Positions 31,895 through 44,017 are shown, numbered from the stretch's first letter. The stretch is DNA of 64,000 nucleotides from Nepenthes gracilis (GCA_033239525.1 BSYO01000008.1:14616830-14680829), one strand, 5' to 3'. Program-made: numbers and translations. Notes: generated by a model not told the origin, from the letters alone.

Positions 31895-32265
31895 TGTTAT
31901 TAATTATACTTATTGATAATATTTATTATTATTTTAAAATTATTAAAATAATTTTAGTTGATAACATAATAAACCCAAATTAAAATACCAGAGTATTACA
32001 TATTCTATCTGTGACCTTTTATGGTCAAACTATTTTAGCCATAGTTTTTAGTTTTGACTCATTTTCACGGTGGTTAAACTATCCCATACCTTGGATCAAA
32101 TATATGATCTACCTACCTACATGGGAGAACAACGTTTCGGGTTGAGTAAAATGGCCTACTAAATTTGGTAGTATTTCCCTTGCCCAAATCAATGTAGTAC
32201 CATTCTGAAGAGGCTAGGGGCATGCAATATTGTAGATTAAGTCCTCCACAATTGACAATGGATTC
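31895..32265. other. AT-rich spacer between the 5S array and gypsy element C
   Basis: Starts abruptly with GTTATTAATTATAC at the broken 5S copy. No gene, terminal repeat or target duplication is visible. It is neither 5S spacer nor LTR. Confidence 0.6.
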
Positions 32266-33309
32266 TAATGGGCCCAGCTGAAAGCCCAATGAAGATTGGA
32301 ACCCAGAAAGCCCAAACGATAAACCCAGACTCGACAACGCACAATGGGTTGATGGAGATAGGGACGGGCCAACCCCATCAAGTAGCCCTTGCGATGCAAC
32401 CAATCGCGATGGAGGAACCCTCTAGCCTAGTAGCAACAGCCTAACCAGTATAGAGGCCATTGATGCAGACGCTTGCCATTGGTGGCCATGGTCAATGAAT
32501 AGAAAAGGCATTGCTACTGTCAAGCCGCTACCGCCATCAGCAAACCTCGACAAATCACCCACCGAAATGGTTAGGTGAATGTCCATAAAGACCATTTGCA
32601 ATTGCATCACCATCGTAGGGTGACAACTGACACACCAGCCCGACCATCTTCGGGGACAGGCCGACGAATCCTAGCAAGACACATGTCACATGCTTTGGTG
32701 CCCAACACCACTACTACAAAGCATTACAAATGCCCTTCACCATCACAGGGAAAGATAGGACCCGAGTTGGCATATATGAGCTCAGAAAGAACCAAACTCT
32801 CTTTTAATCTCATAGCTCTTTTTCTCTCTCCAATTCTCAAAGCCGCTCTTATCAAGCCACCACCAGTGCCTAGTCCTCCATCAACTCTCAAAGCCACTCC
32901 CCATCGAGCACACCATTGGAGCTTAGCCCTTCGTTAGCTCACAAAGTCGCTCCACATCAAATATTCCACCAAAGCTTAGCCCTCCGCAAGCACTGAAAGT
33001 CGCTCCTCGTCAAGCACATTCTCGAAGCCCAATCCTCCACAATCTCACTTTCCCTCTTACAAGCGCATTAGTGCATTTTCTTACATCCTTATTGCATCTT
33101 TCTATCTGTTGAGAAAGCTTTTTAATTTAAATATAAGAGAATAAATTGGGAAGTGAGTCTCTCCAATCCTCTGATCTCTTATTCATTGTTAGTAGTGTGC
33201 AGGATCTAGATTAGTAGAGATGGAGATTGGATTCGCTTGAGTTTAACCTGATACGAAAGATTCAGTGGCTCCCTAATCTATATAACAACCTAGATTTAGG
33301 GGCATATCA
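32266..33309 (+). repeat. 5' LTR of element C
   Basis: From TAATGGGCCCAGCTG to GGGCATATCA, about 1,044 bp. The start was chosen by aligning with the 3' LTR and with the TGATGGGTATGGCCC start of element B. The shared block AGCCCTTGCRATGCRACCAAT marks the pair. Confidence 0.8.
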
Positions 33310-33326
33310 TTGGCGCCGTCCGTAGG
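33310..33326 (+). promoter_or_regulatory. Primer-binding site of element C
   Basis: TTGGCGCCGTCCGTAGG, immediately after the LTR end. The first nine bases after T fit the CCA-ended tRNA-Asp 3' terminus. Confidence 0.78.
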
Positions 33327-33939
33327 AACAACTTAAAAGTCCAACCGCCAACTGCCACATTCATATTCCAGATGAAACTATGATCAATGCAAAGCACAAG
33401 TTAGCATATAGGTAAAAGATGCGGCCCCCATGGCAACGACCCCCCAAGGGGTAGCCAAGTGAGTGAGTGAACTAAGCCCAATGTACGGGAACTCACCACT
33501 TAGGTGAGAGACATTAAGCAGACACTCCATGCATTCTTTGCTCACATGGATGGCCTGTAGCTAGGGGCTCTCCCCTTATCACTCAGGCTTCGGCCTCAAG
33601 TTAAAGAAACCAAACAAAGAGGCACCCAGCCATGAAGACCCTGCAGCTTGATGACACCGAGGCCCAGGCAACCTCAAGCAGTAGGGCCTAGATGGGACCG
33701 TAGGGTCAACTAAGTCACGAGACGCTTGACGAAAGCCTAGAGAGACGGAACCCTCGCAACTCCCGCAATGACAGGAGGCTCAGAACCTAAGGAGAGGTCT
33801 CGAGCAATGCACGACTGCCACAGACTTGCAGTCGCTAGGATGCACACGTCGCCTCAGAGACTTTAAAGCTGAGGGCATTCCTTAACACCAAGAGGCATGC
33901 GTCTTCCCTCTGAATAGAGGAGAAGGTGGAGAAAATCTT

Positions 33940-34915
33940 ACAATATGTTTTCAAGGGTGACTATGGCTAATAGTCCCTTGATCTGATGAGGTCACCATTC
34001 ATGATGGATATCTGGACGCAGCTGCTCTCCCTCAAGTTTAAAATATCGACCTTGGACACATATGATTGGAGTACTAACCTGATGGACTACCTGGACTACT
34101 TTCGTACGCTATTGACCTTCTAGAGCCTAGGCGAGGCCACCATGTGCCAATGTTTTCTCCTGACTCTCAAGGAAGACGCCCGAATATGGTTCTACGGTTT
34201 CTAGCCAAATTTTATTCGGTCATTTGACGAGCTTAGCGACTACTTCTTATGCCAGTTTGCCTCTAACTGAAGGGAGAAAAAGTAGTCGTGGCACCTCGTC
34301 CACTGCCGACAAAAGCAGGACAAAGGTCTAAAGCACTTCTTGGCCTAGTTCACCACCAAGGCCCACAGAATACCCAAGCTCTCTGATGAGGCAAAACTGA
34401 CTGCCTTCATCGTCACACTGGAGCCTAGAGAGTTCTTCAAGCATCTGATCCACCAACACCCGAAGACCTTTAGGAAAGTTGAACCCATCGCCTAGGCTTA
34501 CATTGAAGTTGAAGAAGCCAAATAGGAAAAGTACCCCAAGCACGTGGACTGACCCCTCGAGGGGCCGACTAGCGTGAAGAAGAGGAACGAGGATGGTAAC
34601 CGCTCTCGTGAACCTCGAAAGTAGCCACGGTTTGAGTCGGGTGCCCAAAGAGAGTACAGGCCTCCCACCTTGACTCTACTAAACGATACCCACGTAAACA
34701 TCCTAATACGTATTCAAGATGAGAAATTTCTAAAATGGCTCAAGGTACCAAGAAACCCAGAGAGAGGAGATCAAATTAAATACTATCACTATCATTGATC
34801 TCTGGGGTATAAAATCAAAGATTGTTGGATTCTACAGAAGGAAATTGAAGACCTGGTCCTTCGAGGACATCTGACCAGGTTCCTACAAAACCCGAGATAG
34901 GCTCCCATGGCATGC
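33940..34915 (+). pseudogene. gag of element C, decayed
   Basis: The plus strand shows the gag domain LKFKISTLDTYDWSTNLMDY, then CFLLTLKEDARIWFYGF and FDELSDYF, then AFIVTLEPREFFKHL. A decayed finger follows at about 34770-34830 (KYYHYH, then GYKIKDCWILQKEIEDL), where the first Cys is now Tyr. Several stops interrupt it. Coding sequence ends abruptly at about 34915, where the inverted RT piece begins. Confidence 0.78.
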
Positions 34916-34924
34916 GGGTAGTGG

Positions 34925-35545
34925 GTATAGTATCCATCGGGATCTTGCTAACAAAATACACCAACCTGCTATACCTGTCTTACTGTTGAATAAGGACCGA
35001 GCTTAACATCATACTTGAAACCACCAGATACAGATATAGCTCTTCGCCTTCTTGGGGTGAGGTCAGGAGCGGAAGGTTAGAAAGGTAATTCTTGAGTTCT
35101 CGAAAGGCTGCTTCACACTTGGCCGTCCACTAGAAGCTGGTTGCCTTGATTCCCCTCAGGGCCTTGAAGAACGGTAGGTACTTCTTCACGGATTTTGCCA
35201 GGAAGCGGGAGAGAGTAGCAAACCTCCCGGTTAGCTTGTGGACCTCTTTGACTGTTTGAGGTGGGTGCATGTCGAGGATGGCTTGTATCTTCTCGAGGTT
35301 TGCCTTGATCGCATACTATGAGAAGATAAAGCCCAAAAACTTTTTTGAGGTTACACCGAATGTGCACTTGGCAGGGTTGAGTTTTATCTGGTGTGCTCAA
35401 GAGGACTTGAAGGTCTCGTTCAAGTTGCGAACATGGTCATCGGTGGCCTTACTCTTGACGAATATATCGTTTACATATATCTCTATGTTCCAACCGATTA
35501 ATGCTTTAAACATCTTGTTTACGGCTAATTAAATGGGCCATTGAA
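34925..35545 (-). pseudogene. RT and RNase H start of element C, on the opposite strand to the element
   Basis: On the minus strand, from 35545 down, the sequence reads KMFKALIGWNIEIYVNDIFV, which is the RT palm with its second catalytic Asp changed to Asn (YVND). It goes on to QIKLNPAKCTFGV, KKFLGFIFS, MHPPQTVKEVHKLTGRFATL and KYLPFFKALRGI. It ends with ELYLYLVVSSMMLSSVLI and LVYFVSKI, the start of RNase H. All other domains of element C run on the plus strand, so this 620-bp piece has been inverted within the element. A few stops occur. Confidence 0.85.
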
Positions 35546-35599
35546 TTGGGTGAGTTCCCAAGGCCCTCAACATCACTTGTTGATGCAGTTGGTCAAGGA

Positions 35600-37311
35600 C
35601 CCTAGTTTGGACCTGACACGTCAATGGGTTATCGACGTAAGCGGCCAGTGGAGCGGTGTGATTTCTGTGAACCCATGATGGGTTATAGATAAAGTACTTG
35701 ATTACCCTCGAAATCCTAGGCCCCAACAACATGGCCAAATACGAAGCACTATTCATTGGACTCCGACTAGCGAAGGAGTGCTCGGCCAAAACCCTGGCAT
35801 ATACAATGATTTCGAGTTGGTCATCAACAAGGTCTGTGGAAGCTTCAAGGGGTCGATCCCTTACTCGCGAGGTTCCTTCTTAGAGTGAAGGGGTTGGCCC
35901 AAGCATTCGACAAGATCAAGATGATCCATATCCTACGGTAGGAGAACTGGAGGTGGACTAGATGGCCAAGGCAGCGGCGACTAGGATTTTGGAGTAGTAC
36001 GCTAGAGACATGCAAGAAGTTCTAGCCATCTTGAGCATCGACAACCCTGAGCTTGAGGTGTTGCAAGTGGCCGATGATAAAAATCGATGACCCCCATGCA
36101 GGAGGTACCTCACCGACGATCTCCTACCAGATAACCCAAAGGAAGCTAAGCACATAAAGAGGATAGCTGGTTGGTAAACCATTGTGGACGGGAGGTTATA
36201 CCGTCGCGAGTACTCAACCCCTACATGAAATATCTCATGTCACAAGGAGCAAACTACGCATTGGGTAAAGTGCACCTTAGCATTTGCAAGTCACTCGTCG
36301 ATGGTAAAAACCTTACTTTCAATATCATGGGGCAGGGCCTCTACTAGCCCTTGATGAAGCGCAATGCCATGGACTTCGTCAAAAAGTGTGAAAATTGTCA
36401 AATCGATGGAAGTATGATCCATCAGCCGCACACAGAGCAGCACAACTTACAAGTATCCTGGCCGTTTGCGCAATGGAGGCTTGACATACTCGCTCTTTAC
36501 CTATAGCATCCAGGCAGAGAAAATTCATCATAGTTGGTATCGACTAATTCATTAAGTCGAGGCAACCCCATTGGCTCAGATGACAGAATAAAATGCAACA
36601 AAGTTCGTTCATCAGAGTATCGTGTGTCGAGTTTGGATTCCCGAGGTCATCATGACCGATAACGAGACCCAATTTACTGGTAAGCGATTCGCTAAGTACT
36701 ACGTTAGCCTGCGTATCAAGTTGGTTCATGCCTCTATCACCTACCCACAAGCCAATGGGCAAGTGGAGGTAACGATCCGATTGCTACTGCACGGGTTGAA
36801 GATAAAGTTGAAAGATATTGGGGGCTCTTAGGCAAACAAGCTGCCGTCTGCGCAATGGTCATATCGAATGATGTCAAGAGAGCCAACCCGTAAGACATCC
36901 TTCAGGCTCTGCTGCGAGACAGAAACGGTCATCCCAATTGAAATTGGGCTGCCCAACCTTTGAGTTGAGTGCTTTGGCCCAACTAGCAACTCCCAAAGAC
37001 TCATAGAATAACTCAACCTACTCGAGGAAGCCCGAGACGTAGCATGCCTAAGGACGATAGCCTACTAGTAGCACATTGCACGATACTACAACAAAAGGGT
37101 AAAAGCCCGTCAATTCGAGGTAGAGGATTTAGTCCTACGATGCATGGAGGCAACGGGCAAGATCGCCCACCAGAATAAGCTTTCCATGAACTGGGAGGGA
37201 CTATTTGTCGTGTCAACAATCATTCGAAACAGGGCGCACAAACTATGCATCCAAGATGGTGATTTGGTCCCAAGGACCTGGAATGTCACCCACCTTAAAA
37301 GCTACTACTAG
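35600..37311 (+). pseudogene. RNase H remainder and integrase of element C, decayed
   Basis: RNase H continues in the forward direction with KYLITLEILGPNNMAKYEAL and LRLAKECSA near 35690-35790. The integrase zinc-binding part lies near 36260-36420 (LGKVHLSICKSLVDGKN, then KKCENCQ, with His and the Cys pair visible). The core is clearest at 36622-36831: IPEVIMTDNETQF keeps the second catalytic Asp, and YPQANGQVEV follows. The C-terminal domain is ARQFEVEDLVLR, WEGLFVV and VPRTWNVTHLKSYY, ending with a stop near 37311. Frames change several times. Confidence 0.84.
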
Positions 37312-37499
37312 TAAGCCTCACCCGAGCCTAGGTAAGATTGACATCTATCACCCCGAATGCTTGAAAATGCATTACGTTACACTAAATATAATTATATTTT
37401 GTTAATGTGCATTTGCTCATGTGAATGCATGCTTGTATAATAATGCATAAAATCAAAAGACCTAAATAGCCCCTAAATCGAGTGAATTTACATTTATTT

Positions 37500-37725
37500 G
37501 TTACAAAACCTCGGCCTCGTATCGAGTAGCCAATAGATGGTCGAATTTGAACCTTAGTTCCAACAACCAAGCAACCTATAGACTATCGAATTTGAACCTA
37601 GATTCCAGTAAATGAGCAGCCTAGCGACGGTTGAATTTGAACCTTGGTTCACCGAAGCAGCCTATATACTGTTGAATTTGAACCTCAATCTCGTCACTGG
37701 GTGGTCCATTGATAGTCAAACACCC
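37500..37725. repeat. Minisatellite in the 3' region of element C, four units of 40-45 bp
   Basis: GAATTTGAACC recurs at 37543, 37588, 37633 and 37673, with AGCARCCTATAGAC-like sequence between. Tandem repeats between pol and the 3' LTR are known in Tat-lineage elements and can seed satellites. Confidence 0.8.
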
Positions 37726-38700
37726 AGGCCTGTGGGCTGTTGGAGCACCCCATCAAGCTGCTGCTAAAACCTTAGGAGGTTTCTACAGCATGCGTGCCAC
37801 AACCTCCTTTCAACAAAGAAGAGCACCATCAGTTAATGACGGTCGACGGATTAGGACTAGACATGCATAAGCTACAACATCCTTCGACAAGACTGTGAAC
37901 CAATATGGTAATACATGGGTGATGGCCTATGACTCCGTCAGGGCTTGGTTGCTATGGCTATGAAACCCAGCTGGCCCTAATGAGGCTCCCCCACGAGCGT
38001 GCAATGATGTTTCGCTCATTGGATAGAGCACCCCATAGAATCAAAGTGTTACGACATTCCCTCAAGAGACTGAGCACGATCGGGCAAACATGCCCAAGAT
38101 AAGCCCGACAACGATAACAATAATGCTTAATTGGCAAAACAAATTCCACATGAACACTTAAACAAGCAGTAATAAAGATCTCAATGATCTGCCAGATTTT
38201 ATTACAAAGATTAAAAATATTCCAAGGGCCATCCGCCCAAAAAGAATACAAATTCAGCCTATCGCCTAGAGGGAGAGCGATCCGAAGGCTGGGGACTCTA
38301 TTGCGAGTGAGACGAAGGCCCAACAACATCATGAGAAGAGTCTAGAAGATCTAACTACAGCCAAGCACTGGCATTCTTAGGTGGAAAAATAAAACTGAAA
38401 AGCCAGGAGCCACCAGATTCGCAATGTGGCGGCATAGGTTGATGATGGCCTTGTACTTACGCTCCACAACACTCCTAATCTCATCAGAGTTAAGGGAGAT
38501 CAATAGCTCCATCTCGAGCCGAAGGTTCTCGCCCCGGAGGCGAGTGTAGTCCTACTCTTGCTCACATAGCAAATCCTTGAGGGAGAAGATCCTCACCCTG
38601 GCCTCAGACAGCTCACGTTCGTAATGGGAGGCTCACTCTACCGCAACTCTAAGCTCCTTTGGGTTGAAGTAAGCTTGGGCTAGGCAGTCAACAAAGGCTA
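37726..38700. other. Non-coding 3' region of element C
   Basis: No conserved domain seen on either strand. It leads into the 3' end of the antisense ORF. Confidence 0.5.
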
Positions 38701-38717
38701 CCAATTGGCAATTCCGC

Positions 38718-40196
38718 TCATGTAGCTAGAAGCAGAAAATTAGCCAATGGAAGTGATAAAGAAAGTAAATGAAATAAACAAAAAGGTACATGAGAAATCT
38801 CCTTAGCTAAAGATGACCCCTCTGAGGGCGGGCAACTTGATGTAGGGTCTTCTAGAGCCAAGGTTTCCATGACATTCTCGCACTCCTCGAAAATCAATGG
38901 CGCAGGGGTCTCGGAGTAAGGCTCCTCGGCGACCTCCTCAACACCAACAGCACCGGTAGTAGGCTCCACCTCCACCTCTCCTCGGATCCCAAGCTCCAAT
39001 GGCTAGACACAAGGTCCTTCAAAAGCCTCCATAGTCTCAACCACCTTAATTGCCATTGGAGCTTAAGGTTTTGAAGACTCAGGGGAAAGCACTCCAGCAA
39101 CCTCCTCGTGGCCCTCGTTAGATGCCCCCACCGGGACGTCAGTCATCCAGTTGCCACAAGTGGCTTCCTCATTAGTAGCGGCGGGAAGACACCGGATAAA
39201 CTCCTAGCTTGGGGATACCATAGCAGCGGGAACACCGTACTGAGCTAGAGTAGGTGCTGGAACCGACCCCTATAGAGCACTCCCTAGTTGCCCGCAGCCA
39301 ACGCAAGATGTTCGGAAGGCTCCCCCTCACTATCGACTTGGCGACCCTAGACGCTTGGCCTGATGAGGACATGAAAGCAGAATCCATCCTCCTCAAAGAT
39401 CTCCAGGACCAATAGACTCACTCCAACGTGGCCTCATCTTCCCCGGAGGAGAAGGAAGAATTAGCAGAAGTATGGAGAGAGGTGGTGTGCTGCCGCTTGG
39501 CCGGCAGACTGGAGGGTGTGATAGGCAAAGCAGCACTAGCCACCTTGAAGCAAGGCTCCCATGCAATGGCAAGGAAAGCTTCTAGGGTTGTCCAGTAACC
39601 CCTCTCCCGTAGAGTGCTCACGTGCATCCAGATAAAGTCCGTTAGCTGCTTCTTTAGAGCCTCCTCATGGCGCTCTAAGGACTTGTCAAACCAAGTCACA
39701 CGTTCCCCCACTTGCTGAAAATGGCCCAGTCAAAAGGGACCACCAAATAAAAATAACGGTCCTTCCAACTCTTTGTTGAATCTAGATATGTCCCCTTAAA
39801 GTTAAAACCTAAGTACGGAGACATCAAAGTCTAGTTTGCAATTTGGGTGAAGCAAAAAATTATCCTCACTGACCTGATGTTGAACTGGTAGCCTTGACAA
39901 TGAGAGAAGACGCACAAAGACACCAAGTATCGGATGGCGTTGGGCTAAAATCTCACCACCGGAACTCCTAGAACTGTCAAGATAGCGTATAACTTTGGTG
40001 GCACCAGAAAACGGAGTCCACCCCGCAAGTGAATGTCGTACATGGTGATAAATCTCTCCGGCGGGGAGCAAGCCTTTCTCTCTTCACCCAGCAACAGGAA
40101 CACCATATTCCCCAAAATCTTGAACTAGAAGAATAGCGACTGGGCATCGCCGATGGCGAGGATGGATCGAATCAATTTAACCTCCTTGAAAGCCAT
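38718..40196 (-). pseudogene. Antisense extra ORF (aORF) of element C
   Basis: The minus strand from ATG at 40196 gives MAFKEVKLIRSILAIGDAQ, then ERFITMYDIHLRGGLRFLVP, PNAIRYLVSLCVF, GFNFKGTYLDSTKSWKDR and FYLVVPFDWAIFSKWGNV. These align with the antisense pieces of element B; VPFDW and the NxIRYLVS block are the best landmarks. Further on is a Lys/Glu helix (KSLERHEEALKKQLTDFIW, 39418-39711) and an acidic Ser/Pro-rich tail to 38718. Stops are few and scattered in the first 200 residues, so this copy is better preserved than that in B. There is no catalytic motif and I do not know its function. Confidence 0.7.
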
Positions 40197-40841
40197 GAAT
40201 GGTGAAGCAATGAGAAAAACTAGTTGAGAAGTAGTTCGCGACTATTTGAAAGCAGAAGGAAAATGTGGGAAATGGTGATGCAGCCTAAGGTTTAAATAGA
40301 TAGAGCTCAAGCCCCAAATGGCATCACATGAAGGAAATCAAAAAGCCGCTTGCCATAATGGTAACAACACACGTCCCCTTATCGAGGTGCCGTAGCACGT
40401 CAATCGAATAACGTTAGTAATGATAGTCTGACAAATTCAAGATGGCCAACTGAAAGAGAAAATCCTCAATTCTTAAGGTCCTAATGCCACTGCTTCCCAA
40501 AGCGGCAAACTGGCATCACGCGACCTTGCAGGCCCAAGGTAGATCGAACTTGCCGCCGTTCTAACTCAGTGCTCGGAACGAACAACCGCGGGACTGGACT
40601 ACCAAAAGAGTAGGCTACTAGGGGTCCACACTGCCCGAATTGGACGTCAATGAGTTGCACGGCGTGACACTCAAACACCCAAATCACATACAGCGTGCAA
40701 CGATAACCAAAATAGTTTAGCGTATTTTATTGAAAAGTTTAGAGTCTACATTCGAAGGCAACTATCGGCCTTACAAAAAGAAAGAAAGAAAGAAGACCCT
40801 GCCCATGCCTACGACCTACCGGAATGGCTACCCTCGGATGT

Positions 40842-41816
40842 TCAACTGCTTGATATGCTCAGCACAGATCCCTGGCCGTCCCCTGGCAACACAAGTGGCC
40901 AGGGTTTGCCCCTAAGTTGGGCATTTTCACACCAAAGGTTCGCTAGTTCTTGCCAAGTCCTCTGGGGCTCGTCTTCCAACAAAGCTATTTGATCTAGAGC
41001 CTGAGCATGGCTCTCCAAAAACCCTTGGTATCCCGTCCCAACAATCGACCTCCTCGATGGTCCTCCGGAGGTAGACACATGTCCCCCTGCAATGGCCATG
41101 TTAGTCCGCCGACATCCCACGAGCAGAGTTGACAGTAAGGAGGCTCATGAGCCAAAAGAGTTACCCTCTTCTGACGAGACCTCCTCTGACCTGCCTTCCA
41201 AGGCATCGCCGGATACCCACTCCCTGATATTGTGAAGGACATTAGGATGCCCTTCAACTAGCGCCATTAGTGGTTGACCCATCTCTGTCTCGTGCAATAG
41301 GAGATCTCTGGTGTAGAAGCTGTTGACTCTGCTCCATTTGTTTGGGACTCGCTAGTCGGGGTCAACCTCCAAAAAGAAGAAGTGAGACTTTTAGCCCTCT
41401 GGATGACTGGGCCTCACCCCGCTCAGTTGAAACCGCACGCGAGGAACAAACCCAATTGCCCTCTTGGCTGATCCGGAGGAGCACCTTCAAGGATCAGGCA
41501 TCCACGGTGAGCCTCCTATCACAGAAAAATACAAATAGAGTAACCAAATGCCGAACAGTATTTGGGTATAGATAAGCTAAAAGAATCCCAAGGGATACCA
41601 GAATCTCGCATAGCTACCTTTGAAGCGGAAGTTAGAGGCCAAAGCGAAGGTGTTCCTCGTAAACAGTAATGAACCCACAAGGAGGAGAGCAAGTTGTTTC
41701 ACCGGCACCGAGGACTGCAACGAGGTAAAGCCAAAAAGGTCACCCTCGCTGATTAGAAGTTCCACATCTCTATCAGACAATGTCGATTGAATGTCGGAGA
41801 TGCCCCAAGAAGCCAT
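40842..41816 (-). pseudogene. Second antisense coding-like stretch in element C, unknown protein
   Basis: Open pieces at 41816-41577 (starting MASWGISDIQSTLSDRDVEL, with SNFRFKGSYARFWYPLGF) and at 41257-40842 (HAQALDQIALLEDEPQRTW with a following Glu/Leu-rich helix) suggest a decayed protein gene on the minus strand, possibly coiled-coil. I do not recognise the family. It could be a second extra ORF of this element or a fragment of another transposon inserted between the antisense ORF and the 3' LTR. Confidence 0.35.
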
Positions 41817-43237
41817 TTAAGTATTGAGCAAACCGGTGACAAGTACAACAAATTAAGGCAAAAATACTCTAAAAGTGATGGAAGAAATGTTTTAGGGGCT
41901 AGTGCTTAAATAAGCCATGACCCCACCAAAAACGGCGTCGTTTAAGGAAAGTGAATCGGTGTAGCAGCAATAACATGCGCCTTCACCCAAGTAAACCATA
42001 ATGCGTCTTTTCCCAAGTGCAATAATGATGCATGTTGCCCTGCTTCCCCAAGCAATCAATGCACTTAGACAATTGATTGAAGAGACGGTGCACAGTGTAG
42101 TCAACAACGCCCTAACATGCCTTTTTCCAAGGCTGGAAATGTATGATGTGCGGCTGTAGCAAGCTCAAGACTGATTCACCAGATAGGCCCCCTATCAAGC
42201 ACTTGAAAGGCCACCTAGGAGGTGGCTCGCCAGAAGATCAGGTCGCCGGCCTCTCGGACTGTCAGGTCAGTGGACACCAAGTAGCCCGCAACTATATATA
42301 AGCATCTCAACCATCCATGCTATGCGAAAAATTCAAAAGATACACTCGGAGAAGACAGTTGCGGCTGAAGCACCAAGCAACCACCCTCTACCTACCCACG
42401 GAAGCATCTAGACCAAGGACCAGGCACTGTAGAAGGTGAATGGGAAGCAATTCCCTAACAAGGAAGAAGGCGAGATGTCGCCACCCTTATGCACCTGGAG
42501 ATCCTCCGCCGAGGCCGACCATAGCCCTTCGGCCAATTACCAAGCTAGTGTGGCATCGGCATGGTAGCCCACAGCTGAGCTCCGTGCCTCCCCCAACAAG
42601 CTCCGGAAGTGACTCTCTGGTGAAAGGAACAAAAGGCCGAGTGCTCCCCAAATATCCGAGACAACGAAAGCGAAGCGTTCATGCCTTGAAGTCCCTCCAG
42701 AGTCTACGCCACCAGATGCTAGCATGGAGAAGGGAAGTAACGATGGCCCTATGATTGGACCACCGTCATCATGACATTAAGGAAATCGAGGGAAGGGCAT
42801 CATGACAAACTTCAAGCACTTCTTCAAAACTCATAGAACTCCATTCGATCCCAGTAGGAGGCAGCAAAGGACTCATGCCGGTTCTAAACTTCCATACCAC
42901 TTAGCTGGTTTGAAGATGATCCATGGAGCAAAGAGCAAGGAGTCCTATCATTTATAGCCACAGAAGGAGATCAATGAGCCTTAAGTGAGGAGCCACGTCT
43001 GCCAGCATCAATCACTAGAAACTGACAAGGAATCGACACTAGGTCCCAAATCAACGATGAGATCTTTCCAAATAGAGTAGCAAATCCCTATGACCTTGTA
43101 CGGAAAGCTGTAAGGTGCTTGAGAAAGGAGTACAACCCTTGGAAACAAGTGAAGCATCACCTTAGGAAGGAACACATAAGTAGGCCAAATGGAAGCAACC
43201 CATCATGACATGCCATGAGCTACTAAGGTCCAGTCAC
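41817..43237. other. 3' untranslated part of element C
   Basis: No domain recognised. Open frames near 42440-42754 look like chance frames in a GC-richer stretch. Confidence 0.45.
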
Positions 43238-43251
43238 TTGGCCTAGGGGGC
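43238..43251 (+). promoter_or_regulatory. Polypurine tract region of element C
   Basis: CTTGGCCTAGGGGGC directly before the 3' LTR. The purine run is short and decayed. Confidence 0.5.
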
Positions 43252-44017
43252 TAATAATAGGTCCAGCTATGCCAAGGATCTCCCTAAGTCCAAACCATGC
43301 ACATCCACGAAGAAAGGCCTCATGAAGACCAAAGCCTAAAAGGCCTAGACTAGGCAACACACAATTGGCCGAATGAGATAGGGACCGATCAGGCCTAACA
43401 AATAGCCCTTGCAATGCGACCAATTACGATGGAGGAACCCTCCAGCCCACCAGCATAGCCAGCACAAAGGTCGTTGACACAAAAGCCTACCATTGGCCAT
43501 GGTCAACGATCAAAAAAGGTGCTACTATTGCCAAGCTGTTGACACCATCAACAGGCCTCGACGAATCATCCGTCGAAATGGTTAGGCGAATGTCAGCAAT
43601 GACCATTCGCAGTCGCACCACTACAATAAAATGACAATTGACATGCCGGCCACGATCATCTTCGGGATAGGCTGATGAATCTTGACAAGGCACTTATCAT
43701 AAGTGTTAGCTTCAAATGCTATTATTATGAAGCATTACAAATACCCTTCACCATTATAGGGAAAGGGAGGACCCAAAGTGGCATATAAGAGTTCAGAAAG
43801 AACCAAATTCTCTTTTAATTTCACAATTTTTTCTCTCTCCAATTCTCAAAATTACTCCCCACCGAGCGCACCATTAGAGTCTAGTCCTTCATTAGCTTTC
43901 AAAGTGCACCACCGAAACTTAGCCTTCTGCCAACATTGAAAGTCATTGCCTGTCGAGCGCATTCTCAGAATCCAATCCTTCTCAAGTCTCACTTTCCCCC
44001 TTACAAGTGTATTAATG
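43252..44017 (+). repeat. 3' LTR of element C, missing its 3' end
   Basis: Starts TAATAATAGGTCCAGC and follows the 5' LTR through GAACCAAATTCTCTTTTAAT and CTCACTTTCCCCC. Similarity ends at about 44017 (ATTAATG); the counterpart of 33073-33309 is gone. No target duplication can be tested. Confidence 0.82.

Larger units (their letters stand above)
32266..44017 (+). mobile_element. Tat-like Ty3/gypsy LTR retrotransposon (element C), rearranged and 3'-truncated
   Basis: About 11.75 kb. The 5' LTR is followed by an intact primer site and gag. RT then appears only as an inverted segment (34925-35545), and RNase H and integrase resume in the forward direction. An antisense ORF, a further antisense coding-like stretch, a polypurine tract and a 3' LTR missing its last 240-290 bases follow. 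Protease and the N-terminal part of RT are absent. The primer site and antisense ORF tie it to the same lineage as element B, but LTRs and protein pieces are well diverged, so it is a different family. Both LTRs begin TA where TG is expected. Confidence 0.88.

Noticed and set aside
35113..35400. Minus-strand 95-residue open frame in element C as a separate gene
   Set aside because: It overlaps the inverted RT piece in a different frame. The RT frame gives clear family similarity, this one none.
42440..42754. 104-residue plus-strand open frame in element C
   Set aside because: It lies in the non-coding 3' part of a retrotransposon, overlaps an open frame on the other strand and has no domain.
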